DNA of 64,000 bases from JBKECO01 sp047974745. Lineage in GTDB: Bacteria > Bacillota > Clostridia > Lachnospirales > Lachnospiraceae. The first letter of the stretch is position 1; each line of letters begins with the position of its first letter. The notes under the pieces were generated by a model. It was given only the letters and a program-made list of their open reading frames with translations. It made no database searches and was not told the origin of the DNA. This document shows, in pieces, positions 38,969 to 47,273 of the stretch. Made by a program: the position numbers and the translations under genes. Location: positions 45,771 to 109,770 of the forward strand of contig JBKECO010000017.1 in NCBI GenBank assembly GCA_047974745.1. Direction: 5' to 3'.

Positions 38969-39445
38969 ATGACAAAGGAAGAAAAGCAGGATTTTACGCG
39001 GAGAATCGCGGCCGCCAATAGATCAGGACTTCTGGTAATCAAATTTGAAATGTCTTTTTTATACCTGGACAATGCCAGAGCTGCTCATGAAAAGGGTGAG
39101 TTCGAACAGTTCAAGATCGAGCTGACGAATGCGGAAGCAGTATTACATTCATTTCTAGACACTCTGGATTTTGAATACGAGATAGCCGGATCACTATTTT
39201 CGATCTACACATACTGTCTGGAGCAGCTTGCAAAAGCGAGGTTAAAAAGAAGTACAGCGAATATTCAGGAGGTACATTCACTGCTCTATTCCCTGTATGA
39301 AGCATTTCTTGAAGCAGAAAAACAAGATACCTCAATGCCTGTCATGAAACACAGTCAGCAGATCTATGCCGGAATGACGTATGGAAAAGATCAGAACCCA
39401 TCCGTGACCGAAGCAGGTAAGCGGAATCGAGGATTCTTGGTATAA
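38969..39445 (+). CDS. fliS: Flagellar export chaperone FliS
   Basis: A 158-residue helical protein with the FliS pattern: ANRSGLLVIKFEMSFLYLDNARAAHEKGEFEQFK, a run of four antiparallel helices, and LFSIYTYCLEQLAKA. FliS binds the C-terminus of flagellin and keeps it unfolded for export. It lies directly after flagellin, which makes the call more certain. The tail beyond residue 130 is polar. GGGGTAGG precedes the ATG. Confidence 0.8.
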   Translation: MTKEEKQDFTRRIAAANRSGLLVIKFEMSFLYLDNARAAHEKGEFEQFKIELTNAEAVLHSFLDTLDFEYEIAGSLFSIYTYCLEQLAKARLKRSTANIQEVHSLLYSLYEAFLEAEKQDTSMPVMKHSQQIYAGMTYGKDQNPSVTEAGKRNRGFLV

Positions 39446-39462
39446 TTCAGATAAAAAAGAAG

Positions 39463-39502
39463 AAGAACCCGTTCTCAGCAGTGTTTGGAACGGGTTCTTT
39501 TG
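39463..39502 (+). terminator. Terminator of the flagellin operon
   Basis: AAGAACCCGTTC (39463-39474) pairs perfectly with GAACGGGTTCTT (39488-39499), a 12-bp stem, followed by TT then G. The U tract is short, but the flanking A-run upstream suits termination on the reverse strand as well. Confidence 0.8.
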
Positions 39503-39606
39503 ACATCAAAAAGGCAGTATTTTCAGGGGTCTGAGGGTTTTCGTAGATTCCAACACGAAATTTCTTAGAGCAATTTCACAAAGTTAAGGAAAATTAGTAA
39601 TTCATA

Positions 39607-39635
39607 TAGACAAAACGAAATACAGAGATTATAAT
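39607..39635 (+). promoter_or_regulatory. Promoter of the Tad pilus operon
   Basis: TAGACA (39607-39612), 17 bp, perfect TATAAT (39630-39635), 11 of 12 consensus bases. The start is expected near 39642. The 296-nt gap between fliS and the first tad gene also holds the terminator at 39463 and a weak inverted repeat TTTCGT/ACGAAA (39539-39544 with 39555-39560). Confidence 0.75.
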
Positions 39636-39670
39636 TCGGATAAATCAAATCAAGTAATTCATTTTTTTCA

Positions 39671-39686
39671 GGAACAGATCTGTTCC
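39671..39686. repeat. Perfect 16-bp palindrome upstream of the Tad operon (candidate operator)
   Basis: GGAACAGATCTGTTCC is its own reverse complement. It lies about 30 nt downstream of the predicted transcription start and 55 nt before the first start codon. The GAAC-N6-GTTC spacing differs from the Gram-positive LexA box (GAAC-N4-GTTC). It may be an operator for a dimeric regulator, or a hairpin in the leader. Confidence 0.6.
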
Positions 39687-39740
39687 AACTTTTCACCCAA
39701 TCTTATTAATTTGATAACGGAAAGCAGAAAGGAGGACTTT

Positions 39741-40760
39741 TTGCCACTATTTCGTGTTGCTATTTTGGATCAGGACAAAAATTATCTCATGCAGCTCGGG
39801 CAGTATATGAGAACCCATTCGCAAAATCATATCGCATTTGATTTCTATGATTCAGCTCAGGAGCTACCTGCAGAACAGGAGCTGAATCAGTACCAAGGAC
39901 TTCTTGTGTGTGAAGCGGAGATCGAACAGGTAGAGTGCCTGCAGACCCGGATCGCGATCCTTTTATTTGGCGGGCAGGAGGATCGGGGTTCACACCCGAA
40001 TCTGCCATTCATTGACAAATACCAGTCAATCTCACAAGTAATTGGCTCCATACTGGAACAGGTCTGCGGAGGTGATCAGCCGCAAAGGGCTGCCAACTCG
40101 AATCCAGCAAAATTATATGGGGTATATCCGCTGCACCAGTTTGCCGGTGCGAACCTGCTTGGTCTGCAGCTTGCTTTGAAACTGGGGGAGGACAGTAAAG
40201 TCCTATATCTTCCGCTTACACAGCTTAGTGGCCTCCGTAGTCTGCTAAGCAAAGAGCATAAGAAAAACTTAAGTGATATTCTTGCGAGCTGCGGTGAAAA
40301 GCAGGGGAATGTGATGATGAACACACTGCACGCTGCCATCTTGCCATATGAATCCATCGATCTGATTGAACCGGTATCTGATCCGCTGCATTTGAGCGAA
40401 ATCACAGCCAGAGAATGGAACTGGTTCTTTGAGGAGCTGCGACGACGCAGCGGTCATGACATCATTGTGATCGAATTCGATTTCATTTCTGCAGGAATAG
40501 AGAATGAAATGCCACTGTTTGAACGTCTTTACTATACAGACAGAAGCAGTCCGATACAGGCTGCGAGAAAAGCGGAATTCTTAAAACTGGCAGAGACATG
40601 GACAGCCAGATCCAAAGGGATCGAATTCATACCTGTAACAGTAACGGATCAGGTGGAGAAAACTTTCTCTTCCATGCATTTGGAACGGATCTACTACAAT
40701 GGGATGTCTGAATATCTGAATCCACTTGTCGGAGGGAAGCATGTTGATAACAGAGAATAA
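39741..40760 (+). CDS. tadZ: CpaE/TadZ-like protein without functional P-loop
   Basis: A 339-residue protein. Residues 1-110 resemble a receiver-like domain (FRVAILDQDKNYLMQLGQYM). The following MinD-like part lost its nucleotide loop: YPLHQFAGANLLGLQLALKL stands where the KGGxGxT motif is expected. In Tad systems TadZ/CpaE localises the secretion ATPase. TTG 39741 is chosen, AAAGGAGG being 5 nt upstream; the TTG at 39711 would place the ribosome site inside the gene. It overlaps the cpaF gene by 20 nt. Confidence 0.7.
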   Translation: MPLFRVAILDQDKNYLMQLGQYMRTHSQNHIAFDFYDSAQELPAEQELNQYQGLLVCEAEIEQVECLQTRIAILLFGGQEDRGSHPNLPFIDKYQSISQVIGSILEQVCGGDQPQRAANSNPAKLYGVYPLHQFAGANLLGLQLALKLGEDSKVLYLPLTQLSGLRSLLSKEHKKNLSDILASCGEKQGNVMMNTLHAAILPYESIDLIEPVSDPLHLSEITAREWNWFFEELRRRSGHDIIVIEFDFISAGIENEMPLFERLYYTDRSSPIQAARKAEFLKLAETWTARSKGIEFIPVTVTDQVEKTFSSMHLERIYYNGMSEYLNPLVGGKHVDNRE

Positions 40761-41982
40761 ATTGGACAGGGATGTGGAAAACCAATACCTTGAGATAAAA
40801 CAAGCTGTTCGCGTTCGGCTTCAGGAGCAGTTAGAGACTGAAGAGGAGGGATTGAACGAGCTTTTAGAGGAGGTATTATGTGAATACGACAAAGGGAATC
40901 GAATTTCGCTCCATCATAGAAGAATTTTTAAAAAAGAGTTATTTGACAGCCTGAAAAAGCTAGGTATCCTTCAACCTCTTTTAGAGGATGAGGAGATTAC
41001 AGAAATTCTCGTAAATGGCACAAAATCTATTTTCTACGAGAAGGGCGGAACCTTGCATGAATCAGAAAGAAGATTTCAAAACACAGAAGAACTTCTGGAT
41101 CTGACGCAAAAAATATGCAGCTATGGAAACCGGGTCGTAAATGAATCTTCCCCCATCGTTGATACCCGTCTCCCAGATGGATCCCGGGTCAATATTGTTC
41201 TTCCACCAGCTTCTGTGGATGGAGTCAGTATTTCTATCCGTAAATTTCCGAAGGAACCCTTGACGATGAAGGAGCTGATCGCTAAAAATGCAATTTCTGA
41301 CGAGATTTCCCAGATGCTGGATAAACTGGTAGCAGCGGGGTATAACATTTTTGTTTCCGGCAGCACCGGATCAGGTAAGACTACCTTTCTAAATGCACTT
41401 TCTGCATATATTCCCAAAAATGAACGAGTCATCACCATAGAAGATTCTGCCGAGCTTCAGCTGCACGGAATTAAGAATCTGATACGCCTTGAGGTACGCT
41501 TTGCCAATTTTTCGACGGTGACGCCAATTACGATCAGGGATCTTGTAAGAGCGACACTGCGAATGCGGCCAGACAGAATCATCATTGGCGAATGCAGAGC
41601 AGGTGAAACGGCAGATTTTCTGCAATGTCTGATCAATGGGCACAAAGGAGGAATGGGTACCGGACATGCGAACAGCCCGGAAGATATGATAAAGAGACTC
41701 GAGACCATGTGTCTGATGTCTGAAATGGAATTGCCTTTATCTGCCATCAGAGGTCAGATCGCATCAGGTATCGATTTGTTTATTCATTTGGGACGGCTTC
41801 GGGATAAGAGCAGAAAGGTGCTTTCTGTGAAAGAGGTCGCTGGAATACAGGAGGGGGAGGTGAGACTGCATACGTTATTTGAATTCAGAGAAACCGGGGA
41901 GAAACATGGACGCATCCAAGGCCAGTGGGCGAAATGCGGAGAGCTGCAGAACAAAGAAAAGTGGAATCTGGCAGGATTCTAA
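40741..41982 (+). CDS. tadA: Flp pilus assembly ATPase CpaF/TadA
   Basis: A 413-residue secretion ATPase powering assembly of the Flp pilus. Walker A is SGSTGSGKTTFLNAL; the Asp box is ITIEDSAELQL; Walker B and the His box are RPDRIIIGECRAGETADFLQ and GTGHANSP. The N-terminal helical domain (1-80) is short. GGAGGG precedes ATG 40741. Its end overlaps tadB by 77 nt, a long overlap that implies coupled translation. Confidence 0.93.
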   Translation: MLITENKLDRDVENQYLEIKQAVRVRLQEQLETEEEGLNELLEEVLCEYDKGNRISLHHRRIFKKELFDSLKKLGILQPLLEDEEITEILVNGTKSIFYEKGGTLHESERRFQNTEELLDLTQKICSYGNRVVNESSPIVDTRLPDGSRVNIVLPPASVDGVSISIRKFPKEPLTMKELIAKNAISDEISQMLDKLVAAGYNIFVSGSTGSGKTTFLNALSAYIPKNERVITIEDSAELQLHGIKNLIRLEVRFANFSTVTPITIRDLVRATLRMRPDRIIIGECRAGETADFLQCLINGHKGGMGTGHANSPEDMIKRLETMCLMSEMELPLSAIRGQIASGIDLFIHLGRLRDKSRKVLSVKEVAGIQEGEVRLHTLFEFRETGEKHGRIQGQWAKCGELQNKEKWNLAGF

Positions 41983-42727
41983 AGGTAAGCGAGCGTTAAA
42001 AAAAGTTATTGGGAAATGGCAGGAAGCGGGCATAGTATTATTTCTTGCATTCAGTGCAAGTGCTGTTGTGGCCTGGCTCTTTTACGACTCAGTCTGGGGC
42101 TTGTTTTCAGCAATAGGCATCCTGCTGTTAGCAATACGAACGAAGCGTAAGAACAGAGACAGAAAAGAGAGACGCGAAATTCTAAAAGAGTTTCAAAGCA
42201 TCCTTTATAGTATACTGGCGGCAATATCCACAGGACTTTCAGTTGAAAATGCGTTTGTCGCTGCTGAGACAGAGCTTTTGTATCTTTTTGGAAATAAAAG
42301 CATTCTACTGGAACCAATTCACAGGATTCAACAGGAGCACAATTTTAATGTCCCGATTGAAAAAGCCTTTGCCGAGTTTGCTGAAGGGGTGAATGTGGAA
42401 GAAATATCCCTATTCTCAGAAGTCTTCTCCTATGCAAAACGAGGAGGAGGAGATTTTATACAGATCATGGATACCAGCATCCGACAGATTCGGGAGCAGT
42501 TCGAAACAGAACAGGAAATCGAAACGATGATTGCTGCTAAGAAAATGGAACAGATCCTCATGTGTATTATACCGGTGTGTCTTTTGCTCTACATGAAAGT
42601 CAGCTCGCCGGATTTTTTATCCATCCTCTATCATAACCTATATGGCGCGGTTTTTATGACATTCGTACTTGTCAGTTATATAGGCAGCGCATTTTTAGCA
42701 GCACGAATCGTGGAGATCAAGGTATGA
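41906..42727 (+). CDS. tadB: Flp pilus platform protein TadB (T2SS F domain)
   Basis: A 273-residue inner platform protein. It has two N-terminal membrane helices (about 35-70), a cytoplasmic T2SSF helical bundle (ISTGLSVENAFVAAETEL, AKRGGGDFIQIMDTS) and two C-terminal helices (about 205-270). ATG 41906 is chosen with GGGGAG before it; the frame runs upstream to a TTG at 41879 within tadA. It overlaps the TadC-like gene by 4 nt (ATGA). Confidence 0.85.
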   Translation: MDASKASGRNAESCRTKKSGIWQDSKGKRALKKVIGKWQEAGIVLFLAFSASAVVAWLFYDSVWGLFSAIGILLLAIRTKRKNRDRKERREILKEFQSILYSILAAISTGLSVENAFVAAETELLYLFGNKSILLEPIHRIQQEHNFNVPIEKAFAEFAEGVNVEEISLFSEVFSYAKRGGGDFIQIMDTSIRQIREQFETEQEIETMIAAKKMEQILMCIIPVCLLLYMKVSSPDFLSILYHNLYGAVFMTFVLVSYIGSAFLAARIVEIKV

Positions 42728-43929
42728 ATAAAGCAGTCATAAAAAGAATTTTTATTGTACTGATCCTATTTGCCCTCGGAATCGCAGCAGACAAAAGGCA
42801 AAAGAAGATGGATGAGGTCATTCCGGATATTGCCCAGCTTCAACGAGAGGCAGGGGAGGGAACGCAGGAAGTTACGATGGATCTGACAATACCAGAAGTG
42901 ATACAAAATAAAACGTATACCTTTAAAATCCCTGAAAAAGAGCTGTCGAGTGAAGAGCAAGAGCAAAGGATCACCAATGCGAAGCAGGAGATACAGTCTA
43001 CATTTTTGCTGGAAAATAGGAGCTTCGAACAGATCGAATCGAGGGTTCTTCTAAAGGAGACCTATGCAGGCGGAATGGTAAAGGCGGCCTGGTCCTTTGA
43101 ACCTATGGGTCTGATCGGACAGACAGGAGAGGTGATTGCCCTACTGGAAAAAAATGAATCTGAGGAAGCTATGGCAAAGGTATATTTGAGCTGTGAAGGC
43201 GAAGATGAAATCTATACATTTCCTATTACTATTCGTGCAGTCAGTGAGCTCTCCTCAAATCATTATATTCAGAAAATCCAGGATGAGATCGAAAGGCAGG
43301 CATCGGATCAGGAACCAGTGCACCTGCCGGATAAAGTACTTGGGAAGACACTTCAGTGGAAATCAAAAAGGAGCTATACCATACTTCTGCCAGTCCTTGG
43401 AGCACTCCTATTTGGGTTCATTGAAATCGAAAAGAAGGAGATCCAAAAGAGGGTGAAGAAAAAGAAGCAGCAGGAGCTCAATATCGCATATGCCGGATTT
43501 GTCAGCAAGCTGGGTCTACTTCTAAGTGCCGGAATGAGTATTACGACTGCGATCGGGAAAATCAACCAATCCTATCAGAGCAAAAAAATGAATGGTCAGC
43601 CTAAGCTTTTAGTCTATGAATACCTTGGAGAAGTACAGCAGGAAATGAACAGCGGAAGTACTCCTGTGCAGGCATTATCACAATTTGCTGAAAAGACCCA
43701 GAATCAGAAATACCGAGTGCTCACAGGTCTATTGATCCAGCAGCAGCTTCGGGGCAATCCAGAATTTATGCAGTTACTGCAATATGAAGTGGGACAAGCC
43801 TTTACTGAACGAAAACAAAGTGCAAGACGTGCCGGGGAAGAAGCTGGAACAAAACTTCTTGGGCCTATGCTATTTATGCTGCTACTGACGCTCATGGTCA
43901 TTTTAGTACCAGCACTATTATCAATTTAA
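42724..43929 (+). CDS. tadC: TadC-like platform protein with an added extracytoplasmic domain
   Basis: A 401-residue protein: membrane helix 1 (about 5-22), a domain of some 190 residues expected outside the membrane (25-215; contains IPEVIQNKTYTFKIPEKELS and KETYAGGMVKAAWSFEP), helix 2 (about 218-236), one T2SSF bundle (250-365) and a last helix (373-400). The T2SSF half is typical of TadC (GLLLSAGMSITTAI), but the N-terminal domain is not part of the textbook protein. Overlap with tadB (4 nt) and the following flp gene fix the role in the pilus machine. Confidence 0.75.
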   Translation: MNKAVIKRIFIVLILFALGIAADKRQKKMDEVIPDIAQLQREAGEGTQEVTMDLTIPEVIQNKTYTFKIPEKELSSEEQEQRITNAKQEIQSTFLLENRSFEQIESRVLLKETYAGGMVKAAWSFEPMGLIGQTGEVIALLEKNESEEAMAKVYLSCEGEDEIYTFPITIRAVSELSSNHYIQKIQDEIERQASDQEPVHLPDKVLGKTLQWKSKRSYTILLPVLGALLFGFIEIEKKEIQKRVKKKKQQELNIAYAGFVSKLGLLLSAGMSITTAIGKINQSYQSKKMNGQPKLLVYEYLGEVQQEMNSGSTPVQALSQFAEKTQNQKYRVLTGLLIQQQLRGNPEFMQLLQYEVGQAFTERKQSARRAGEEAGTKLLGPMLFMLLLTLMVILVPALLSI

Positions 43930-43971
43930 CAGGGGAAGCACTTATCACAATTTAATGAAGAAAGGGAAACT

Positions 43972-44133
43972 ATGAAAAATCATCAAAATGGAAATCAAAA
44001 GGGAATTGCAGTGGTGGAGTTATTGCTGATCGTTGTCGTACTGATCACGTTGGTCTTTTTATTCAAAGGAGAGATTACTAATATTGTCTCGGATATTCTG
44101 GATACGATATCCTCAGAGGCTGGAAAGATCTAA
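43972..44133 (+). CDS. flp: Flp-type type IVb major pilin
   Basis: A 53-residue prepilin. A short charged leader (MKNHQNGNQKG) ends with Gly11; the mature part starts IAVVELLLIVVVLITLVF with Glu at position +5, the class III prepilin motif cut by the A24 peptidase encoded in the same operon. The C-terminal third is a short amphipathic helix. AAAGGG lies before the ATG. The stop overlaps the next ATG (TAATG), so the two are coupled. Confidence 0.85.
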   Translation: MKNHQNGNQKGIAVVELLLIVVVLITLVFLFKGEITNIVSDILDTISSEAGKI

Positions 44134-45656
44134 TGAGCCAGAATATGTATGTCACCCATAATTCAATCAGACAAAGAGGAAGTATTACCGTATATGTCTG
44201 TCTGTCCATTTTACTGATTCTATCTCTTATCTTTTCCCTTTTAGAAACGGTGAGGATCCGTGGGCTGAAAGCCAGGACCGGAGCATATACGAATCTAGCG
44301 TTGGAGTCTGCCTTTGCCGGCTATCAACAGGAGATCTGGGAGGACTTCGGACTGCTATTACTTCCTATGACAGCTGGAGGTGAGAGCTTCTCGCCACGTG
44401 GGGTGGAGTCCTATATGGAAAAAATTGCAAATGCAAATGCCTGCTCCGCAGAAGGTGGCACCAGCTTTTTTACCACTGAGAATCAACAGATGCACATAAC
44501 AGGGTATGAACTTATAACCGATCAACGGGGCAAGGTATTTTTGGACTATATCAGCAAATTCATGAAGTATGAGATAAGCATGGCAGCTGCAAAAAAATTA
44601 AAGGAACAGTTTGCGCCGGAAGAGGCACAGAATGGAACCATGACACCAAATGAATTGCGTGACCAGGCAAAGAATGCACTTGTCCAGACCCAACAGAATC
44701 CGTATGTGGTGCAGGGCAGGTCAACAAATCAATCGGAGCAGACACCTCTTGAGATCGCAAATCCAATTTATACCGTGGATGAGAGTCTTTCTCTCGGGAT
44801 CTTGAACCTTGTGGCACCAGGCAAGACTATTTCGAATGAAACGGTCTGTCTTTCACAGCCGTTGATGAAAAGAGAGCTTAATCAAGGAACTATAAGTAAT
44901 AAAGTTCAAACAGGCTGGTATGAACGAATCCTGCTTCAACAATATATTCGAATGCATTTTTCCTCCTATGTCTCCAAAGAAAAGGGAACGACCTCTTACC
45001 AGCAGGAATATATTATTGGCGGTAAAAAGAAGGAACGGGAGAACCTGGAACAGGTCGCATGGAAGATCGTTGGAATTCGTGAGGCTGCAAATTTTATGTA
45101 TCTAATGACAGATGAAGGAAAAAAAGGGGAGGCTCTGATCGTTGCAGCTGCGATTTCCCTTTTGGCAGGAAATCCGGAAATTACAGAAATCGTACAAAAG
45201 GGAATACTTGCATCATGGGCATTGGCTGAGAGCATTTCAGATGTAAGGGAACTTTTAAATGGGAATAAGATACCGGCCATTAAAACAGGGTCTGACTGGA
45301 AGACATCACTCCTTGGGACGGGCAATTCTCTATATATTCCAGATGGGAGTCAATCGATGGATCAAAAAGAGCGAGGACTATCCTATGAGGACTATCTGCA
45401 GATCTTATTTGCAGCGCTTTCTGAAAAGGAGATTGCTTATCGAACATTGGATCTTATGGAGCGCAGTATGATGACGGAGGATCAAAGCAGATCACTCCAC
45501 ATGGATCAAATGGCGATCAGCATGAAAATTGAAGGGGAATATCAGTATAAGATACTTTTTTTAAATATGGTTCCAAAGGAATTTTATTCAGAATTCAGTA
45601 AATATAATACGCATAACAGCATTAGCAACAGTGCAGAATTTTCATATTACAAATAG
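44133..45656 (+). CDS. DUF5702-type Tad-associated protein with pilin-like N-terminus
   Basis: A 507-residue protein. Its N-terminus resembles a pseudopilin: RQRG, then SITVYVCLSILLILSLIFSLLE, but the +5 Glu is replaced by Tyr. The rest is an extracellular, helix-rich region rich in Gln, Glu and Thr. I recall the name DUF5702 for such proteins of Clostridia Tad loci; it may replace TadG. It is translated from the ATG overlapping the flp stop. Its end overlaps the frame of the next gene. Confidence 0.7.
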   Translation: MSQNMYVTHNSIRQRGSITVYVCLSILLILSLIFSLLETVRIRGLKARTGAYTNLALESAFAGYQQEIWEDFGLLLLPMTAGGESFSPRGVESYMEKIANANACSAEGGTSFFTTENQQMHITGYELITDQRGKVFLDYISKFMKYEISMAAAKKLKEQFAPEEAQNGTMTPNELRDQAKNALVQTQQNPYVVQGRSTNQSEQTPLEIANPIYTVDESLSLGILNLVAPGKTISNETVCLSQPLMKRELNQGTISNKVQTGWYERILLQQYIRMHFSSYVSKEKGTTSYQQEYIIGGKKKERENLEQVAWKIVGIREAANFMYLMTDEGKKGEALIVAAAISLLAGNPEITEIVQKGILASWALAESISDVRELLNGNKIPAIKTGSDWKTSLLGTGNSLYIPDGSQSMDQKERGLSYEDYLQILFAALSEKEIAYRTLDLMERSMMTEDQSRSLHMDQMAISMKIEGEYQYKILFLNMVPKEFYSEFSKYNTHNSISNSAEFSYYK

Positions 45657-45684
45657 AAACGAATGTAGGGAGGTGTTCCGAACT

Positions 45685-46554
45685 GTGGTAAAAAAATCAG
45701 GCATTCAGCAACTAGAAAAAAACAATCAAATCTCTCTTTCTGCATCGAATCAAACGAGCCATCGATATCTCTTCGATTCATTCTCCAACCGAAATTCAAA
45801 CAACGGCAGAGTCGGAATACCTTCCTGCATTCGTATTAAAGGATCCTTTACCGTGGAGGCGGCTGTGGCATTGCCTGTGTTTGCAGCTGTTATCCTGTTC
45901 TTACTTTTGTTCTTCCGAAGTATGGAAGTCGAGCAGCAGCTTGAAGAGGCACTGATTCAGGCGGCCAGAGAATCGGCATCTGTGCATTTGGATAAAGAGG
46001 AGACGGATCTGGCCAAGGTGACAGCACTTTTTTACTTCTATGCATCTCAGAAGGAGGCGGTGAATCAATATTTGAAAACAGGAGTCTGGAGCATACAGAT
46101 CAAAGAAATAGAGCTTGAGGATCATCACCTCTCCATGACAGTTGTATATCCCTTTCGTTTTCCGCTGGGACTGGGCAGACTGAGAGATCTTTATATGGAA
46201 AACCATATCAAATGCAGAGTCTGGGATGGATATTCGATCGCTGAAACAACGGAGACGGAATATGTGTTCATAACTCCAAAGGGGATTGTTTATCACTTAA
46301 GTGAGTTATGCCAAAGTATCAAGGTGTCGTCAAGAAGAGTCAGTAAAGATCAAGTAGAACAGCTGAGAAATCTGGATGGATCCATTTACTATCGCTGTAG
46401 CTGTACAGCTGAGGTGGACAGCTTTGTCTATATAACAGATTATGGAGAACGATATCACGGAAATCAACGCTGCAAAAGTATAAAAAGAGAAGTGCAAAGG
46501 GTTCGAAAGAGTGAAGTTTTGGATCGGCGTGCCTGTCGAATCTGCGGAGGGTAA
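45685..46554 (+). CDS. tadE: TadE-like pseudopilin fused to a Cys/His C-terminal domain
   Basis: A 289-residue protein from GTG 45685 (AGGGAGG 11 nt upstream). After about 50 polar residues comes the class III motif G/SFTVEAAVALPVFAAVILFLLLFF, with Glu at +5. A TadE-like stalk follows. From about residue 190 the pattern changes to a duplicated unit: VFITPKGIVYHLSELCQSIK and VYITDYGERYHGNQRCKSIK, followed by ACRICGG. This looks like the small YHxxxC...CxxC metal-binding-like domain seen in diverse secreted proteins. The combination is unusual. Confidence 0.7.
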   Translation: MVKKSGIQQLEKNNQISLSASNQTSHRYLFDSFSNRNSNNGRVGIPSCIRIKGSFTVEAAVALPVFAAVILFLLLFFRSMEVEQQLEEALIQAARESASVHLDKEETDLAKVTALFYFYASQKEAVNQYLKTGVWSIQIKEIELEDHHLSMTVVYPFRFPLGLGRLRDLYMENHIKCRVWDGYSIAETTETEYVFITPKGIVYHLSELCQSIKVSSRRVSKDQVEQLRNLDGSIYYRCSCTAEVDSFVYITDYGERYHGNQRCKSIKREVQRVRKSEVLDRRACRICGG

Positions 46555-46556
46555 AC

Positions 46557-46979
46557 ATGAATGATCTGGTTTTACTCCTATTCTTGCTTTACTATTCCAA
46601 AGAAGATATTCAAAGAAAAAGTATTTCTGTAAGAGCGCTCGCAGCAGGCCTTTTTGTTTTTTTCCTTTTATGCTGGTCCAATGGCAGAGACAGTATACAG
46701 TATTTCTATGAGAGCATAGCGCTGGGCACTGCATTGATGTTACTCTCTTTTTGCACAAAGGAAGCACTTGGCGGGGCGGATGCCCTTATCACAGCCATGA
46801 TCTGTATGTTGAAGGGGGCAAAGATAACTGTTGGCATTTTGTTCTTTTCTCTGATGGGAGCTGCCCTGATCGGTGTTGTTATTTTGATTCTATACAAAGA
46901 AAAGAGGATGGAAATGCCATTTGTACCTATTATAAGCGTGACAGCCTTCCTCTTCTTACTGCAAGGAGCAATTATATGA
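46557..46979 (+). CDS. tadV: A24-family prepilin peptidase
   Basis: A 140-residue polytopic aspartic protease, the short CpaA/TadV type without the N-terminal methylase domain. The catalytic Asp pair is in YYSKEDIQRKSIS (about residue 17) and GGADALITA (about 74). It should process Flp, TadE- and TadF-like proteins of this operon. It begins 2 nt after tadE and overlaps the next gene by 4 nt. Confidence 0.85.
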   Translation: MNDLVLLLFLLYYSKEDIQRKSISVRALAAGLFVFFLLCWSNGRDSIQYFYESIALGTALMLLSFCTKEALGGADALITAMICMLKGAKITVGILFFSLMGAALIGVVILILYKEKRMEMPFVPIISVTAFLFLLQGAII

Positions 46980-47236
46980 AAACAGTGAAAACACATGGTA
47001 CGAATCAAAAAGAGCATAAAAGGAAGAATAGGTGCGATGTGCGTATAAAAGCCGTATATACAGTCGAACTTGCACTGCTGATGCCACTGATTCTTGCAGT
47101 ATTTCTTCTGCCCATAAGAATTGGCCTGCAGCTGCATGACGAGGTCTCGCAGATCGTTCTGGAACAATGGGACGAAGAGTTCAATCCTGTCAAAGTATTT
47201 TACGGAAAGGAATTGATCCAGGGACTAATAGAATAA
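46976..47236 (+). CDS. TadF-like minor pseudopilin
   Basis: An 86-residue protein with a basic leader (QKEHKRKNRCDVRIKA) and then VYTVELALLMPLILAVFLLPIR, where Glu is at +5 and the residue before the cut would be Ala instead of Gly. The short acidic C-terminus carries no domain. Start ATG 46976 overlaps the peptidase stop by 4 nt. I see it as a minor pilin or assembly factor. Confidence 0.7.
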   Translation: MKTVKTHGTNQKEHKRKNRCDVRIKAVYTVELALLMPLILAVFLLPIRIGLQLHDEVSQIVLEQWDEEFNPVKVFYGKELIQGLIE

Positions 47237-47273
47237 GACACATACAAGAACAGGGGAGGAAGAAATAAACTTC

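Noticed and set aside
39671..39686. Palindrome as a LexA/SOS box
   Set aside because: The half sites GAAC and GTTC are six bases apart; the Gram-positive LexA box needs four.
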